From NCBI GenBank assembly GCA_036250195.1, contig JAVHZZ010000002.1, forward strand, positions 72,076,252 through 72,140,251: a stretch of 64,000 nucleotides of DNA, written 5' to 3'. The position numbers and the translations under genes were made by a program. The DNA is from Mixophyes australis (Eukaryota > Chordata > Amphibia > Anura > Limnodynastidae). Shown here piece after piece: positions 13,365-25,269 of this stretch. Every line of letters starts with the position of its first letter. Within the stretch, counting starts at the first letter, position 1. Below the pieces are notes generated by a model. It ran no database searches. It saw only the letters and a program-made list of their open reading frames with translations, and was not told the DNA's origin.

Positions 13365-14120
13365 GCGCTTAAGCTGGGTACACTCTACAGGTTTTTCACC
13401 CAATTATCATGACACTCACACGATAAACGACTGTGAGGCCCAATATTGCAGGGGCAAATGCAGGATTTGTAGAGGAGGGTTTCCACACCACGCCACCAGT
13501 GGGCGTGACCAGTATGCATGGGGGCGTGGCTATAATATTAGACAGTGCTTGGCTGCTCTCCAGCTCTTCCTATCACTATAATATACATGAGGAATGCTGC
13601 ATGCACTACTGTTAGGTGCACACAGCTCTCCCCTTTTCAAGCAGAGCCGTGTGAAGTGGGGGCGGGGTCCAGCCACCTCAATTATACAGAGCTCCAGGCT
13701 TGGAGGGGGGTTTCCAGGCACTAGGAAACACCCCCTCGGTTTGCCTATGCATTGCATTCGTTTGTACACTCCCACGATCATGTTTATCGTACCAAAGCTC
13801 ATCGCATCGTTTCATTTGAGTTTATAACGGGACTAAAAATTATTATGAACGATGAAGCGATTCTGAAATGTGTGCGCACTCACGGCCAGCAGTGCAGGCA
13901 GATCTCCATAGAGTTTACAGAGTCACGGACTTTTCAGCAGATATTTATAACAGATGAAGAGCACAGATCTGAAGGTAAATCATGTAAAACATGTATAGTG
14001 AGTACATATGAATCGGCATACTGGTCAGGACTTTCAGTCGTTGGCAAAATCGTTAATGATATCACAGATATTTTCTGTAGTTTGTACCCAACCCTACACC
14101 CAACCTTTAGGTGGAGCAAG
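13365..14120. mobile_element. DNA transposon with AAGCTGGGTACAC ends, interrupted
   Basis: It matches the complete copy at 62,045-62,478 over most of its length: AAACGACTGT, CGATCATGTTTATCGTACC, AGGCAGATCTCCATAGAGT, GATGAAGAGCACAGATCTGA. The left end is AAGCTGGGTACACTCTACAG and the right part has TTTTCTGTAGTTTGTACCCA. Relative to that copy there is an extra stretch at about 13,450-13,733, listed separately. Open frames inside are short and carry no transposase motif. Confidence 0.65.
13450..13733. mobile_element. probable hAT-like insert
   Basis: This segment is absent from the related copy at 62,045. It starts CAGGGGCAAATGCAGGATTT and ends with GTTTGCCTATG, roughly inverted. The flanks share ATTGC, which could be the remnant of a target duplication. 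It is GC-richer than its host element. Confidence 0.5.
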
Positions 14121-14395
14121 TGATACGACTCAAAAACATGTACCTTAGAGATGCCCAAAGCTTGAATCAGATGCTACTGCTTGTGCTCGGCACACCCTTA
14201 CTGTACATTGACTACGTGCATTTGCCCGGCTCCCTCTCCTTTCCCCCATTCAAATTGTAGGCTGTCGGATGTATCAGTTATGCGTGAACATGAACTGTCG
14301 TCTTTGGCATAGGTCTCTGTTTCACGCATGCACAGAAATGCAAAATAGGCCACATAAATGGCTTTATGTTCCTTAATGAATCAGACCTGATATGT

Positions 14396-15109
14396 TTTAT
14401 CCCGCACATTTTTACTGTCTTCAGATTTTGTATTCCTTATTAAATGAAAAGTAAAGAATATGTTGTACTTACATTGTAGTTACAGAAAGGGACAAGTTGT
14501 CCCTGAGGGGGCAACTGAAATTCAGTTCTTTTCCCCCTTCTCACACGCCGCCATACACACGTCATAGTTTTTCCCGAGGTAATTGCAACTTTTATTTCCC
14601 TATCACATCCAAATACTATCTAATGAATGGGGGGGGGGTCCTGCTTATATATTGCAGTACCAGTTGTGGGTAGGGACAAGCATATCTGCACTTCTGCAAT
14701 TTATAAGCCCCAGACAATTACTGCTGCCCAGCGTCCCTAACACCACCTACCTCCCCCTCCATTGCTGCAGCCAACAGAGACACCTACCTACCTCTAGTGT
14801 CCACGTGACCTGGTCACCATACCTTCCACCTTCCCGCATTTCGGACAAACGCGCCGACGGAGAGGCACAGACCTTGCAGTAGTAAAAGTAAATGAAATAA
14901 ACAAATAACAATAGAAACAAAGAAACAGCATGCCCCCCTTCCCAAACTGCTTAACCAGCCCTAGTTCTAGTAAAATGGGGGGGCAAAAAGCATGGGGTTC
15001 CCTCAAATTCATTAGTACCAGCACTAGGCTTTGCCAGCCAGGACTGGGGGCGCCATAGCAGGTCCCCCTGCCATAATGCCAAACCAGCCCTAGGTCAGTA
15101 CAGGGCTGA
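14396..15109. other. unassigned sequence
   Basis: No gene is supported. A run of nine G lies near 14,630 and fragments resembling GC-rich MITE interiors occur around 14,800-15,060, without definable ends. Confidence 0.3.
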
Positions 15110-15345
15110 ATTCCCTAGGGAGATGGGATAGCTGACAATTCTGCCGCATCTGCCCACTTGCTAGTGAAGTGGGCAAATTTGAAGCCTCCATGATGCGATT
15201 CCCGAATCGCATCATTTTGGTCGGCCCCGTGCTAATATCACATGGGGTGGGGCCAACATGTCGCGATTTGCAGACCCCGCCCCCTCCTGCCTACCTCTAC
15301 ACCGAGACTCCCGGAGGCCAATCATTAAAGGTTGGCAACTATGAC
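15110..15345 (+). mobile_element. hAT-type MITE (CATACTTGCC family), 5'-truncated
   Basis: It contains TCTGCCCACTTGCTAGTGAA, GATGCGATTCCCGAATCGC and GGGGTGGGGCCAACATG, and ends GGTTGGCAACTATG, matching the 3' end of the 60,943 element. The 5' CATACTTGCC end is missing. Confidence 0.65.
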
Positions 15346-16135
15346 CTAGATCTATCCTGGCAGCCATGGCTTGCTCTTCATCTGTAATAAATCTGTGGAT
15401 CCTGGGCTTGCCAAAACAAAAAAATCCATAATAGGCGCTGTACTAGCTCCCTAAGAGCTCCTGTCGTAAACCAGGCCCTGCAGGCAGTACAGTCATCTAT
15501 ATAACCTGGGGGATTCCCACGGCCTGAACTCAGACACTGGTAACGTAGGATATGTTTTAAGTGTACGTAATTTACGTATTATTATTATCTATATATATTA
15601 TCTATATATATTTAGATAGGCACCGTGTGAATTTTTAATGCTGTAAGCATAAATTGTGTCCAATTCTACATGAGGACCTTAGTGTGCTGTTTGTAGGCAC
15701 GGTACGGTGAAGTAATGTATGTGTGACTTACTGAATTTATTATGGTGAAAAATTAAATAGTTATCGTGGTTTCATTCCTTAAATACATATTATGTTGAGA
15801 AGTTCTGCTTTATAGTGACACACTTATATATGTCATAGTGTACATTACACTAATATAAATATATTTGTGCGTTGGTGTAAATGATGAGCGATGCGCCATC
15901 TCATTGTCCACCTGAGCAGAATAATGAGCCAAAACTCTGGCGGTTGTCGCAGTTTTTGAAAATAAAAAGGATAAATTATTTTCTTTGACAATCTCCATGA
16001 AAGCGATGGGTGCGCTGTACTGTTTGCTTGACGTAAATAAACCCACGGATAATACATACAATAGTATATGCAAAACGGACAAAATAAATAAGATATAACT
16101 GAACATGTGTATTTCCGTGTGCACTTACAGACATT
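15346..16135. other. unassigned sequence
   Basis: Nothing recognisable apart from an AT-rich stretch with TATATA words at about 15,585-15,615. Confidence 0.35.
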
Positions 16136-16452
16136 GGGCCTGAGTCATTAAGGAGAGCAAGGCAAAAAAAGGAGTAAATGTTCTCCGGGACAAATCATGT
16201 TACAATGCAAGGGGTGTAAATAGTTCATTATTTTGCACATAGGTTAAATACTGGCTGTTATTTCATGTAGCACACAAATAGTTGATAGCTTTGTTTTTAC
16301 ACTGATATTTACAGTTGATCTAGGACATGCCTTATCCCAACTATAAATCTGCCATCACATTTTAAATTTACCTCCCCCTCCAATGTAACATGGTTTTGCC
16401 CAGATGCAAAGTTACTCCATTTTTATGCTTTGCTCTCCATAATGACTTCTTA
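16136..16452. mobile_element. MITE of the 12,061 family
   Basis: The left end GGGCCTGAGTCATTAAGGAG and the right end GCTCTCCATAATGACTTC are inverted. The interior is nearly that of the 12,061 copy, including GTTACAATGCAAGGGGTGTA and ATCTAGGACATGCCTTATCC. It has no coding capacity. Confidence 0.75.
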
Positions 16453-16506
16453 AAATAAATTCTGGCTACTGATCTTTGTATGTGACACTAGCTTACAGCC
16501 CTAAAC

Positions 16507-17099
16507 CATACTTGCCAACTCTCCCTGAATGTCAGGGATACTCTCTGAAACAGGGGTGATCTCCCTCATTCCCCGAAGAGTCTGGCATTCTCCCTGATGC
16601 TGAGCCAGTAGAAGACATGGTTGGCTTTGCCATCTGTGGCATGATGACACAGTTCAGAAATTGTGTCCTATGTCTATGTATTGATGCTTATGGAGGTGGC
16701 CATTTTCATGGAGACCAAGATTTAATCAAAGAATGACAGGTAAGACAACATGACTTCAGTAATGGAGACAGAAATGTAAAAGACACTTCAGTCTCTAGAG
16801 ATACATTAGCTGCTTTTCTTTAACGCATAGTTTCCTACTCTCCCGGAATGTCTGGGAGACTCCCGCATTTCTGGGAGACCTCCCGGTTCTCACCCCCGCA
16901 ATAAATAAGTGGTCGGGGGGGGGGGGCTTAATAAAGCAAATATTGCATCATCTTGGCCCCGCCCCCTACTGTAATTGCCCAAAATAGTGACAAACGTTCA
17001 GGGGCGGGGCCAAAATTATGCGATTCATCAAGCCCCGCCCCCACACACCCACCTCCCCGGGATCTCCCTGAAGCCAACGAGAAAAAGTTGACAAGTATG
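16507..17099. mobile_element. hAT-type MITE, composite copy
   Basis: The ends are CATACTTGCCAACTCTCC and AGTTGACAAGTATG. CCCTAAAC stands immediately on both sides (16,499-16,506 and 17,100-17,107), an exact 8-bp target duplication of hAT type. A second 5'-end-like start (ACTCTCCCGGAATGTCTGGG) occurs near 16,840, so the 593-bp copy may be a fusion of two members. A run of at least ten G sits at about 16,916-16,927. Confidence 0.85.
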
Positions 17100-17165
17100 C
17101 CCTAAACACTATTTCGTGTATTCTGCTTTCTTCATTTTTACTAATTGCAGCTATTGTATAAATAA

Positions 17166-17168
<3 letters not shown>

Positions 17169-17221
<53 letters not shown>
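17169..17221 (+). repeat. (AAT)n microsatellite
   Basis: About 17 uninterrupted AAT units follow GTATAAATAAATGG, which looks like the end of an L2/SINE tail from which the microsatellite probably grew. Confidence 0.9.
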
Positions 17222-17222
<1 letters not shown>

Positions 17223-18708
17223 TTGTAGGGACATATATAAACAGGTACTGATAGCCGCTATGCTGTGGAAATGTGGTGACTGGAAAGTCAGAACTTTTTT
17301 TTGCCAAAAATGTAATAATGATTAATGATTGCTACAGATAGATACAGAGAGAAAATGACTTGCAGCTGTAAGACCACCATTTTTTGTATTTCGTATTTGT
17401 CTTTTTTCTTGAAATAATTGACTTATTATCATGGATCAGTAGTGAATACTTATCAGTTAGATGAAGATATTAAGCTCTGCACATCATTCACATGACACAA
17501 TGTAACACCTGTAGAACAGATATTTATTGATAAATCCAATCTAATGCTGAGAATAAAGACAACCAAGTGATTTGACCATTACAGCAGATGTTAAGTTATA
17601 TGTGTTCCATTCTCTGTATATACCTCCAATGAGTTACACATTAAACAGTGAATTTGCCTTTGTGTGTTGAGGTGAATTGTCTGTAAATTTGTTTGAGTCA
17701 CCAGTTTTATTTCAGAGTGGGTGTGAGTGGGAAGTAGAGGAACATTTAAAGAGCTGACACAGGCCGTTCCTCTTATGTGTTTGAACTGAGCAAAGTGCTG
17801 AGTGTGCATTTAACCACCCCACCCACTGCCCACCTCTTGCCTTCCTCTTATTAGCACACACAATACAGGACCCAGTCTTTGTGAATTGCTGCCCATATAG
17901 ATCAGAGTATTGATTATATGATGATTTTTTTTAACCCTTAAAAAACCACACTTTACATTTCCCTCTTTACATTTCAAGATTTTCAAACACTGGTCCCTCA
18001 AACATCCATAAAGGACACAGGGGAACATAAACTGTATCAGGGTCAAATATTACTTCCCGTTCTAGTCTATTAACAATACTGAATACTGTATTTTGCAGTG
18101 TGCTCTGCATTAAAAACATTGACAGGTTGTGAATGTGCACGTTATAGTGTACACAAAACAAAGACAGTTGATGTCAGCGCTTATTCCTAGCACTGCATAT
18201 CTGTGTGTATCTAGCAAAATGAAAACATGAGGTATTCGTTCATATTTTAAACAAAACATTTAAGGGCAGCGTCAAGGGCACCTCATTATATGCAGGTCCT
18301 ACACTGACCTGTATGCTTTAAACACTATTAAAATGCAGTTAAAATCAGATGCACTCACCTCCCAGGTATAGGGGTTTACATCTAGCAAGGGCTGGCTTGT
18401 GAGCCACACCCAAATGTGCCTTAAATAGGCTTTATGGACAGCTGCTATGACAACATAAGGCAATATTTTGAGACAAAACAAGAGAAAAAATATTCATGTT
18501 TTCATACACGCAGACTTTTTAACAGTTTACTAAATTGCAGAGAAATAGTTACAGGTTTCATTTCATGGGTGAAATCTGGACTGAGTACATTGAGACAATA
18601 TTGTTGAAAGCAAAAGGACTTCTAAAGTAAGCAAAATAGGACCCACTATGGCAGGTATGGTCAGGTGTGTCCAAGGTAATATTATGTAGTGACTAAAGTA
18701 TGGACTCT
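17222..18708. other. unassigned sequence
   Basis: No gene or definable repeat was recognised over 1.5 kb. The open frames are short and lack any signature. Confidence 0.35.
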
Positions 18709-18942
18709 GGAACAGAGGCGGAACTAGTGAGCTGTAGGCCCCGGTGCAGGGAGGCGGAGCGGAGGGAACCGGGGTCCACAGCTCACTAGTTTCACGTGCA
18801 GCGAGCCCCATTATCTCCATGTGCCCTGATGCAGGGAGGCGGGGCGGAGGGAACCGGGGTCCACAGCTCACTAGTTTCACGTGCAGCGAGTCCCATTATC
18901 TCCATGGGTCCCAGTGCACCACATCTGCTACACCAATGGAAT
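18709..18942. repeat. 85-bp tandem duplication in a GC-rich, hAT-like relic
   Basis: An 85-bp unit beginning TGCAGGGAGGCGG occurs at 18,745 and 18,830 with only a few differences. The surrounding start CAGAGGCGGAACTAGTGAGC resembles hAT ends, but no matching right end or target duplication was confirmed. The plus-strand frame across it encodes a short repeat and is not a gene. Confidence 0.6.
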
Positions 18943-19289
18943 ATGACATATTACTTGTGCTTCTGGTGACATCTGACATCTATGACATGTTGGTACAATG
19001 GCATCGAGAAGCATTAGTCAACCTGTCCATTTTGTATTGTAAAATTAACCCCCCAGCATGCTCTGTAATCAGTTCAGCAATAGATAGAGAGCTGTCACTG
19101 AGATATCATTGCTCTGTGGCCACTAAGACAACTTCCTTCATAACAAGAATTTATAATGGTTATATTACATTCCTGCCCCTTGCATTGACCTAGATCACTT
19201 GTATTTATTGGGGAGTGTCGCAAAACTGGCAAACTACATGCATGTGGGCAGACGTGCATTAAAAGAGGTATGTCATACTATAGACACGG

Positions 19290-19540
19290 CACAGGGCACT
19301 AGTTTGTATGTTCGTCCCATGCTCATATAGGTTTTCTCCAGTTGTTTTCCACAGTCCATAATATACTGGTGAGGTAATTGGTTTTGGCTGAAATTGACCA
19401 TAGTCTGTGTTTGTCTAGAAGACATTTTAGACTGTAAGCTCCACTGGCGCAGGGACTGATCATTAATAATTTAACACTCTCTGTAAAGCAATGTGTAATA
19501 TGTTGGAGCTACATAGATAAAGGTTAATAATAAAAATGAC
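19290..19540 (+). repeat. V-SINE, old and diverged
   Basis: It retains GTTTGTATGTTCGTCCCATG, TACTGGTGAGGTAATTGG, TTTTAGACTGTAAGCTCCAC and GCAGGGACTGATCATTAATA in the V-SINE order. The tRNA-like head is gone. Confidence 0.65.
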
Positions 19541-19907
19541 TAGAAACAGGGAGTCTATTAAAGTGCCCTCATAGATAGGTGTTTGTATTGGCCTATGGAC
19601 CAGCTTGTGAAAGCTAAGCTGCATGGGTTAGCGATACAGTTGATAATGCAGGAAGTTGGTCTGGACTACATAATAAATACCCCACAGACAGGGCCAGAGC
19701 TACAATTAAACAAATTTAGGCGGTTGCTTAGGGTGTCAATGGTTAAAGGGGCACCTAAAACACATAAAGTCATTCATCCAGTGTTGTTAATGCCCCTGCA
19801 GTGTCCCCACACAGAGTGCCCGATGCTGCCATGAAGGAGCAGCAGGCAGCACCTTTTTATATTGTGTCAGTGTTACGCTTGGACTACACTGTGGGGGGGA
19901 AGAGGGG

Positions 19908-20262
19908 GGTGCTGCTTCTGATTGTGTGTGTGTGTGTGTGGGGGGGGGGGTGCTGCTTCTGATTGTGTGTGTGTGTGTGGGGGGGGGATGCTGCTTCTGA
20001 TTGTGAGTGTGTGGGGGGGTGCTGCTTCTGATTGTGTGTGTGGGGGGGGGTGCTGCTTCTGATAGTGTGTGTGTGGGGGGGGGGATACTGCTTCTGATTG
20101 TGTGTGTGTGTGTGTGGGGGGGGGTGCTGCTTCTGATTGTGTGTGTGTGTGGGCGGGGTGCTGCTTCTGATTGTGTGTGTGTGTGGGGGGGGGTGCTGCT
20201 TCTGATTGTGTGTGTGTGGGGGGGATGCTGCTTCTGATTGTGTGTGTGTGTGGGGGAAGGGG
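19908..20262 (+). repeat. GT/G-rich minisatellite, about 10 units
   Basis: TGCTGCTTCTGATTG recurs ten times at 30-41-base spacing, separated by (GT)n followed by runs of 5-10 G. Minus-strand frames of 156-163 codons across it (rich in His, Thr, Pro, Ser) come only from the repeat. The GT tracts can adopt Z-DNA and the G runs quadruplexes (general knowledge, not shown here). Confidence 0.9.
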
Positions 20263-20469
20263 GGTTGCTATGGTGCACCCAGGGCTTGCACCGGTGCTTC
20301 CCAGAGAATTACAACAACTGCACCTATTGGGGGTCATGTACAATCGGAGGTGTCTTACATCTCAGTCTACTCTCAGAGCTTCTATGTCTCTGTGCTTAGC
20401 GAAGCGGAATGGGGGAGGTAGTAGGCGGCCAGGCGTAGCCATAGTACAGTAAGGGCTCTTTACTCCCAA

Positions 20470-21998
20470 ATTAGCCACAGATATTATTATTTATTATTAT
20501 TATCCTTTATTTGTTAGGCACCACAAGAGTTCCGCAGCGCCGTACAATGCACAAACAGTAGACAGTACAGGGTATTACATTACTGAACAGTAAACAAAAA
20601 ATACTGACACTTCAGGAGCTCTAAGCAGGCTAATGCGGTAGAGATGGAGCAGAAGAGCTGGTAAGGACACAAGAGGGAGGAGGGCCCTGCTCAATGAGCT
20701 TACATCCTAAGGGAGGGTGAACAAAACACAAGTACAGAGGGAGTGAGTTGGCGTATAAAGGGGTGGAGGCAGGGTTAGGTGAAAGGTGGGTAGGCTTTGA
20801 GGAAAAGGTGGGTTTTTAGTGCCCGTTTGAAGAAGCTAAGAGTGGGAGAGAGACGGATGGAGCATGGCAGGTCATTCCAGTGAAGGGGGGCAGCGCGGGA
20901 GAAGTCTTGGATTCTGGGAAGAGGTAATCAGAGTGGAGGAGAGGCGACGGTCATTGGCCGAGCGCAGAGAGCGGGCAGGAGTGTGAATGGAGAGGAGGTC
21001 AGTGATATAGGAGGCAGTGGACTGGGAGAGCGCCTTGTATGTTGTGGTCAGGAGTTTGAAAAGGATTCTGTGGGGTATGGGGAGCCAGTGTAGGGCAAGG
21101 CAGAGAGGGGATGCGGAGGAGGAGCGGCGAGATAGGAAGATGAGTCTAGCAGCCGCGTTAAGAATAGAGCGGAGGGGGCAAGATGGGAGAGGGGGAGGCC
21201 GGAGAGGAGGAGGTTGCAGTAGTCCAGGCGGGAGATAATGAGTGCATGGATGATAGTTTTGGTGGCATCCTGAGAGAGGAAAGGTCGGATGCGGGCAATG
21301 TTGCGAAGTTGGAAGCGACAGGCTTGGGCAAGGGATTGAATGTGGGGGGTGAAGGAGAGAGAAGAGTCGAAGGTAACGCCTAGGCAGCGAAGTTGGGTGA
21401 CAGAAGAGATGAAGGTGTTATTAACAGTGATAGAGAGGTTGTGGTGGGAGGGGAGCCTGGGGGGAGGAAAGACAATGAGCTCCGTTTTGGAGATGTTGAT
21501 CTTGAGAAATCGCGAGGACATCCAGGAGGAGATTGCGGAGAGGCAGTCGGATATACGAGAGAGGAGGGAGGGGGAGAGGTCAGGCGAGGAGATGTAGAGT
21601 TGAATGTCCTCAGCGTAGAGATGATACTGAAGACCGAAGGAGGAGATGAGAGCGCCAAGGGAGGAGGTGTAGAGTGAAAAGAGTAGAGGGCCAAGAACAG
21701 AGCCTTGAGGGACTCCAACAGGGAGAGGGGAGGGGGTTGAGGAAGAGCCAGAGGTGGAAACCGAGAAGGAGCGGTTAGCGAGGTAAGAGGTGAACCAGGC
21801 AAGGACAGAACCCGATAGGCCAAGAGAGAGAAGAGTTTGTAGCAGGAGGGGGTGATCAACGGTATCAAAGGCCGCAGAGAGGTCGAGTAGGATGAGTAGG
21901 GAGAAGTGACCCTTGGATTTGGCTAGTAGGAGGTCATTGGTAACTTTGGCCAGGGCAGTTTCGGTGGAGTGGAGGGGGTGGAAGCCTGATTGGAGATA
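20470..21998 (-). repeat. L2-clade LINE fragment with readable RT domain
   Basis: On the minus strand the sequence runs from the reverse-transcriptase palm to the 3' end. From about 21,998 down, one frame reads through [20 protein letters not shown], then YAEDIQLY where active elements have YADD, then [32 protein letters not shown] and [14 protein letters not shown]. The frame shifts soon after, near 21,190. The 3' end carries GCGCCGTACAATGC-type tail sequence and an ATT-rich run at 20,480-20,500. It is truncated at the 5' side with no endonuclease domain. The long open stretch suggests a fairly young copy. Confidence 0.85.
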
Positions 21999-22224
21999 CG
22001 CCTCTTTCCCAACTCAAACATATCTTAATATATCTGTGGCTTGGGAGCCAAAGTATATACTGCATATACAAAATCCAACGCTACATGATCCTCATTATAA
22101 CCATGTTCACAGTTTTCATTGTGATTATGCACAATGCAGCAAAACATATTTTGTAAAGAGTGCATGACTGGACAAGGCTATGTTATATAGGTGTGTCATT
22201 AAGCATTTTACCCTATACATATAT

Positions 22225-22263
22225 ATGCGGAATTAGTATCGCTATATAAATAACTGATGATGA
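22225..22263 (+). repeat. SINE/L2 tail remnant
   Basis: TGCGGAATTAGTATCGCTAT followed by ATAAATAACTGATGATGA is the 3' tail shared by V-SINEs and L2 elements here. It directly abuts the 11-bp array that follows. Confidence 0.7.
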
Positions 22264-23541
22264 CCGCCACTATACCACCGCTATACTGCCACTATACCAC
22301 CACTATACTGCCACTATACCACCACTATACTGCCACTATACCGCCACTATACCACCACTATACTGCCACTATACTTCCTCTATACCACCGCTATACTTCC
22401 ACTATACCACCGCTATACTGCCACTATACCACCACTATACCGCCACTATACTGCCACTATACCACCACTATACCGCCACTATACAACCTCTATACTGCCA
22501 CTATACCACCGCTATACTGCCACTATACCACCACTATACCACCACTATACCACCGCTATACTGCCACTATACCACCACTATACCACCGCTATACTGCCAC
22601 TATACCACCACTATACCACCGCTATACTGCCACTATACCACCGATATACTGCCACTATACCACCGCTATACTGCCACTATACCACTGCTATACTGCCACT
22701 ATACCACCACTATACCACCACTATACTGCCACTATACCAGCACTATACTGTCACTATACCACCACTATACCGCCACTATACCACCGCTATACTGCCACTA
22801 TACCACCGCTATACTGCCACTATACGACCACTATACTGCCACTATACTGCCACTATACCACCACTATACTGTCACTATACCACCACTATACCGCCACTAT
22901 ACCACCGCTATACTGCCACTATACCACCGCTATACTGCCACTATACCACCACTATACTGCCACTATACCGCCACTATACCACCACTATACTGCCACTATA
23001 CCGCCACTATACTGCCACTATACCACCACTATACCACCGCTATACTGCCACTATACCGCCACTATACCACCACTATACCACCACTATACAACCTCTATAC
23101 CGCCACTATACCACCACTATACCACCACTATACTGCCACTATACTGCCACTATACCGCCACTATACTGCCACTATACCACCACTATACCACCACTATACC
23201 ACCACTATACTGCCACTATACCGCCACTATACTGACACTATACCACCACTATACCACCACTATACTGCCACTATACTTCCTCTATACCACCGCTATACTT
23301 CCACTATACCACCGCTATACTGCCACTATACCACCACTATACCGCCACTATACTGCCACTATACCACCACTATACCGCCACTATACAACCTCTATACTGC
23401 CACTATACCACCGCTATACTGCCACTATACCACCACTATACCACCACTATACAACCTCTATACCGCCACTATACCACCACTATACCACCGCTATACTTCC
23501 TCTATACCACCACTATACTGCCACTATACCACCACTATACC
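22264..23541 (+). repeat. 11-bp minisatellite, about 116 copies
   Basis: Units of the form CCNCCNCTATA, such as CCACTATACCA, CCGCTATACTG and CCTCTATACCG, run for 1,278 bases at an 11-base period. Because 11 is not a multiple of 3, every same-strand frame reads the same phases in rotation, so the whole array is open and yields a 431-codon frame of an 11-residue repeat (YHHYTATIPPL type). No host gene is implied. Confidence 0.95.
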
Positions 23542-24145
23542 ATTTTATCTAGTACCACCAGGATCACTGGATAGCGACAGAAGACTAAAAGTAATGATAA
23601 AAATATTTTAGTCCTAGAATAAAGCATTTTTGTAAAAATGTGACACTGTTTAACATTATTTCATTTTTAAACCAACTGTATCTATTTTTGAAGTATTTTT
23701 TTTTTCTACTAGTTGATCTGAAGTCCATATCCGGACTTTCATCTTCACTGAGCATGTGCAAGCCAATAATATTCCTGCTTATCACCGGGATCCCAGGACA
23801 TAATGATAAATATTACACTATATGCCACTATCTGTTGTTAGTATTTATTATTATTATTATTATTATTAGTTAATAACATTTTGTATTGTAGCAATACCTC
23901 CCAGAGGGTTATACACAGCACATAGGACAATTGGAAAAGATTAGAACAAAAACAGAGCAATGGGAGACAATAGGGAAATGTGGTTTCTTCTCAGTTACAC
24001 ATAATTCAGCAATCTGTCTAATGCAATATAAATAAATAATCACATCTCTCATAACAGTTGCAGGCAGGATATCTAACAGCACTGTGACACCAAGTGGAAG
24101 AAAACCTTGCAGTATCTACAAATCTGGATTGGACTAATACACTGA
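23542..24145. other. unassigned, with (ATT)n at 23,842-23,868
   Basis: An ATT trinucleotide microsatellite is present near 23,842-23,868. No gene or transposon ends were recognised. Confidence 0.4.
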
Positions 24146-24687
24146 GGGCCTGATGTAGAGTGGGACACAATTTACATTGAAAGTGTAAATTACATCCCAT
24201 AATTTACATAGGATTCCTAGTAACACGAATCTTTAGATCCACTCGACTCGGAATACTATGCAAATTGCACAAACACACTTCTTTATCTGCCTTATATGCC
24301 GGTGTGCATGGTACACTTAAGTGTATCAGTCACAGCAGCCCTGTAAAGCAGATAAATGAATAATTAATGTAAAAAAAAAAATGGTGCCCCCGTCTGCACA
24401 CATTTTATTTAAATGTAATTATTTTTTTACTTCTGAAAGCACCCACAATAGATACGTCTCCTAGAGACCTATCGGTGGCTGCTTCCAACTCAGCTTAGCA
24501 TGTAAAGTGCGTGAACACATCTTTACATTGCTAGGCTCGCCCACTACCTTCCCCATTCTTCCTCTCTAAGCGCAGAGAGGTGCAGGGGGAAGATAAGTCT
24601 CAGTCAGAGTGCAACCTGAGACGGATCCTTGGCTAAAAATGCCTTTGGCGCTGATCAGTTGGATTTGCGTCGGACTCTACATCAGGC
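24146..24687. mobile_element. MITE with CCTGATGTAGAGT ends
   Basis: GGGCCTGATGTAGAGTGGGA at the left faces GTCGGACTCTACATCAGGC at the right. It belongs to the same broad group as the 38,977-39,990 element (CATTTAGAGTCGGACGCAA). Part of its interior is also found, inverted, around 27,640-27,826. No clear target duplication. Confidence 0.65.
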
Positions 24688-24988
24688 ACTATGCATATAT
24701 AGCGAAGTTCAGCAGATATTTTAGGTGGACAAACAGCAAAAGCCAGTCAAAAATCAATGTAATGGATAGAAAGACATGAAAAGAGGCTACATCCATTTAA
24801 ACTTGAAATGGACAAACAAGATGAATATATTTCCCTTTTTGCTCTCAAATTCTGTGTTCTAGCTCTGTGTTTTTATCTTGGATAGTACTTTCCACTTGTT
24901 ATTTTTTGTTGTAGTTTGATTCTAGCAGTTTACTGTAATTTGTTTCTCTAAACACACAAAACCCACATCTGTTAGAATTTGAGACCAT

Positions 24989-25176
24989 GGGGTAAATGTA
25001 TGAAGCTCCGGGTTCTTCAACACCCGCGAGTTCGGCGTCTTCAGCGCTTAAATTTAAAGCGGCGCTGCCTTGTAAAGGGAAGTTTCCCTTTGCAAGGCAG
25101 CGCCGCTTTAAATTTAAGCGCTGAAGACGCCGAACTCGCGGGTGTTGAAGAACCCGGAGCTTCATACATTTACCCC
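24989..25176. mobile_element. foldback MITE, two 94-bp near-identical arms
   Basis: The element is almost wholly palindromic: it starts GGGGTAAATGTATGAAGCTC and ends in the complement, with the turn at AAAGGGAAGTTTCCCTTT near 25,082. I count a single mismatch between the arms (CTTGTAAAG against CTTTGCAAG). CAT flanks both sides (24,986-24,988 and 25,177-25,179), a 3-bp target duplication compatible with a Harbinger-type element. The near identity of the arms points to recent insertion or gene conversion. Open frames on both strands encode the same peptide because of the palindrome and are not genes. Confidence 0.9.
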
Positions 25177-25269
25177 CATGTGTATTTTTCAGGATGGGTT
25201 ATGTGTTTATTTCAAACATATGTTTTTAATAATTATATTATTTATGGATGCAAAATAAAGGTTTTATTT

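Larger units (their letters stand above)
13060..14395. mobile_element. DNA transposon with nested insertions
   Basis: The outer sequence (13,085-13,365 and about 14,125-14,395) aligns with 6,845-7,310 and ends in TTCCTTAATGAATCAGACC, the terminal repeat of the GGGCCTGATTCATTAAGGA group. The middle is occupied by a second transposon at 13,365-14,120. The left edge is poorly defined. Confidence 0.5.

Noticed and set aside
13752..14123. 123-codon plus-strand frame
   Set aside because: It lies in a nonautonomous DNA transposon whose other copy at 62,045 does not keep the frame.
19787..20343. His/Thr/Pro-rich frames of 156-163 codons on the minus strand
   Set aside because: They read the GT/G minisatellite; no domain or start context.
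22257..23552. 431-codon open frame
   Set aside because: It is entirely an 11-bp minisatellite; the frame is a consequence of the repeat period.
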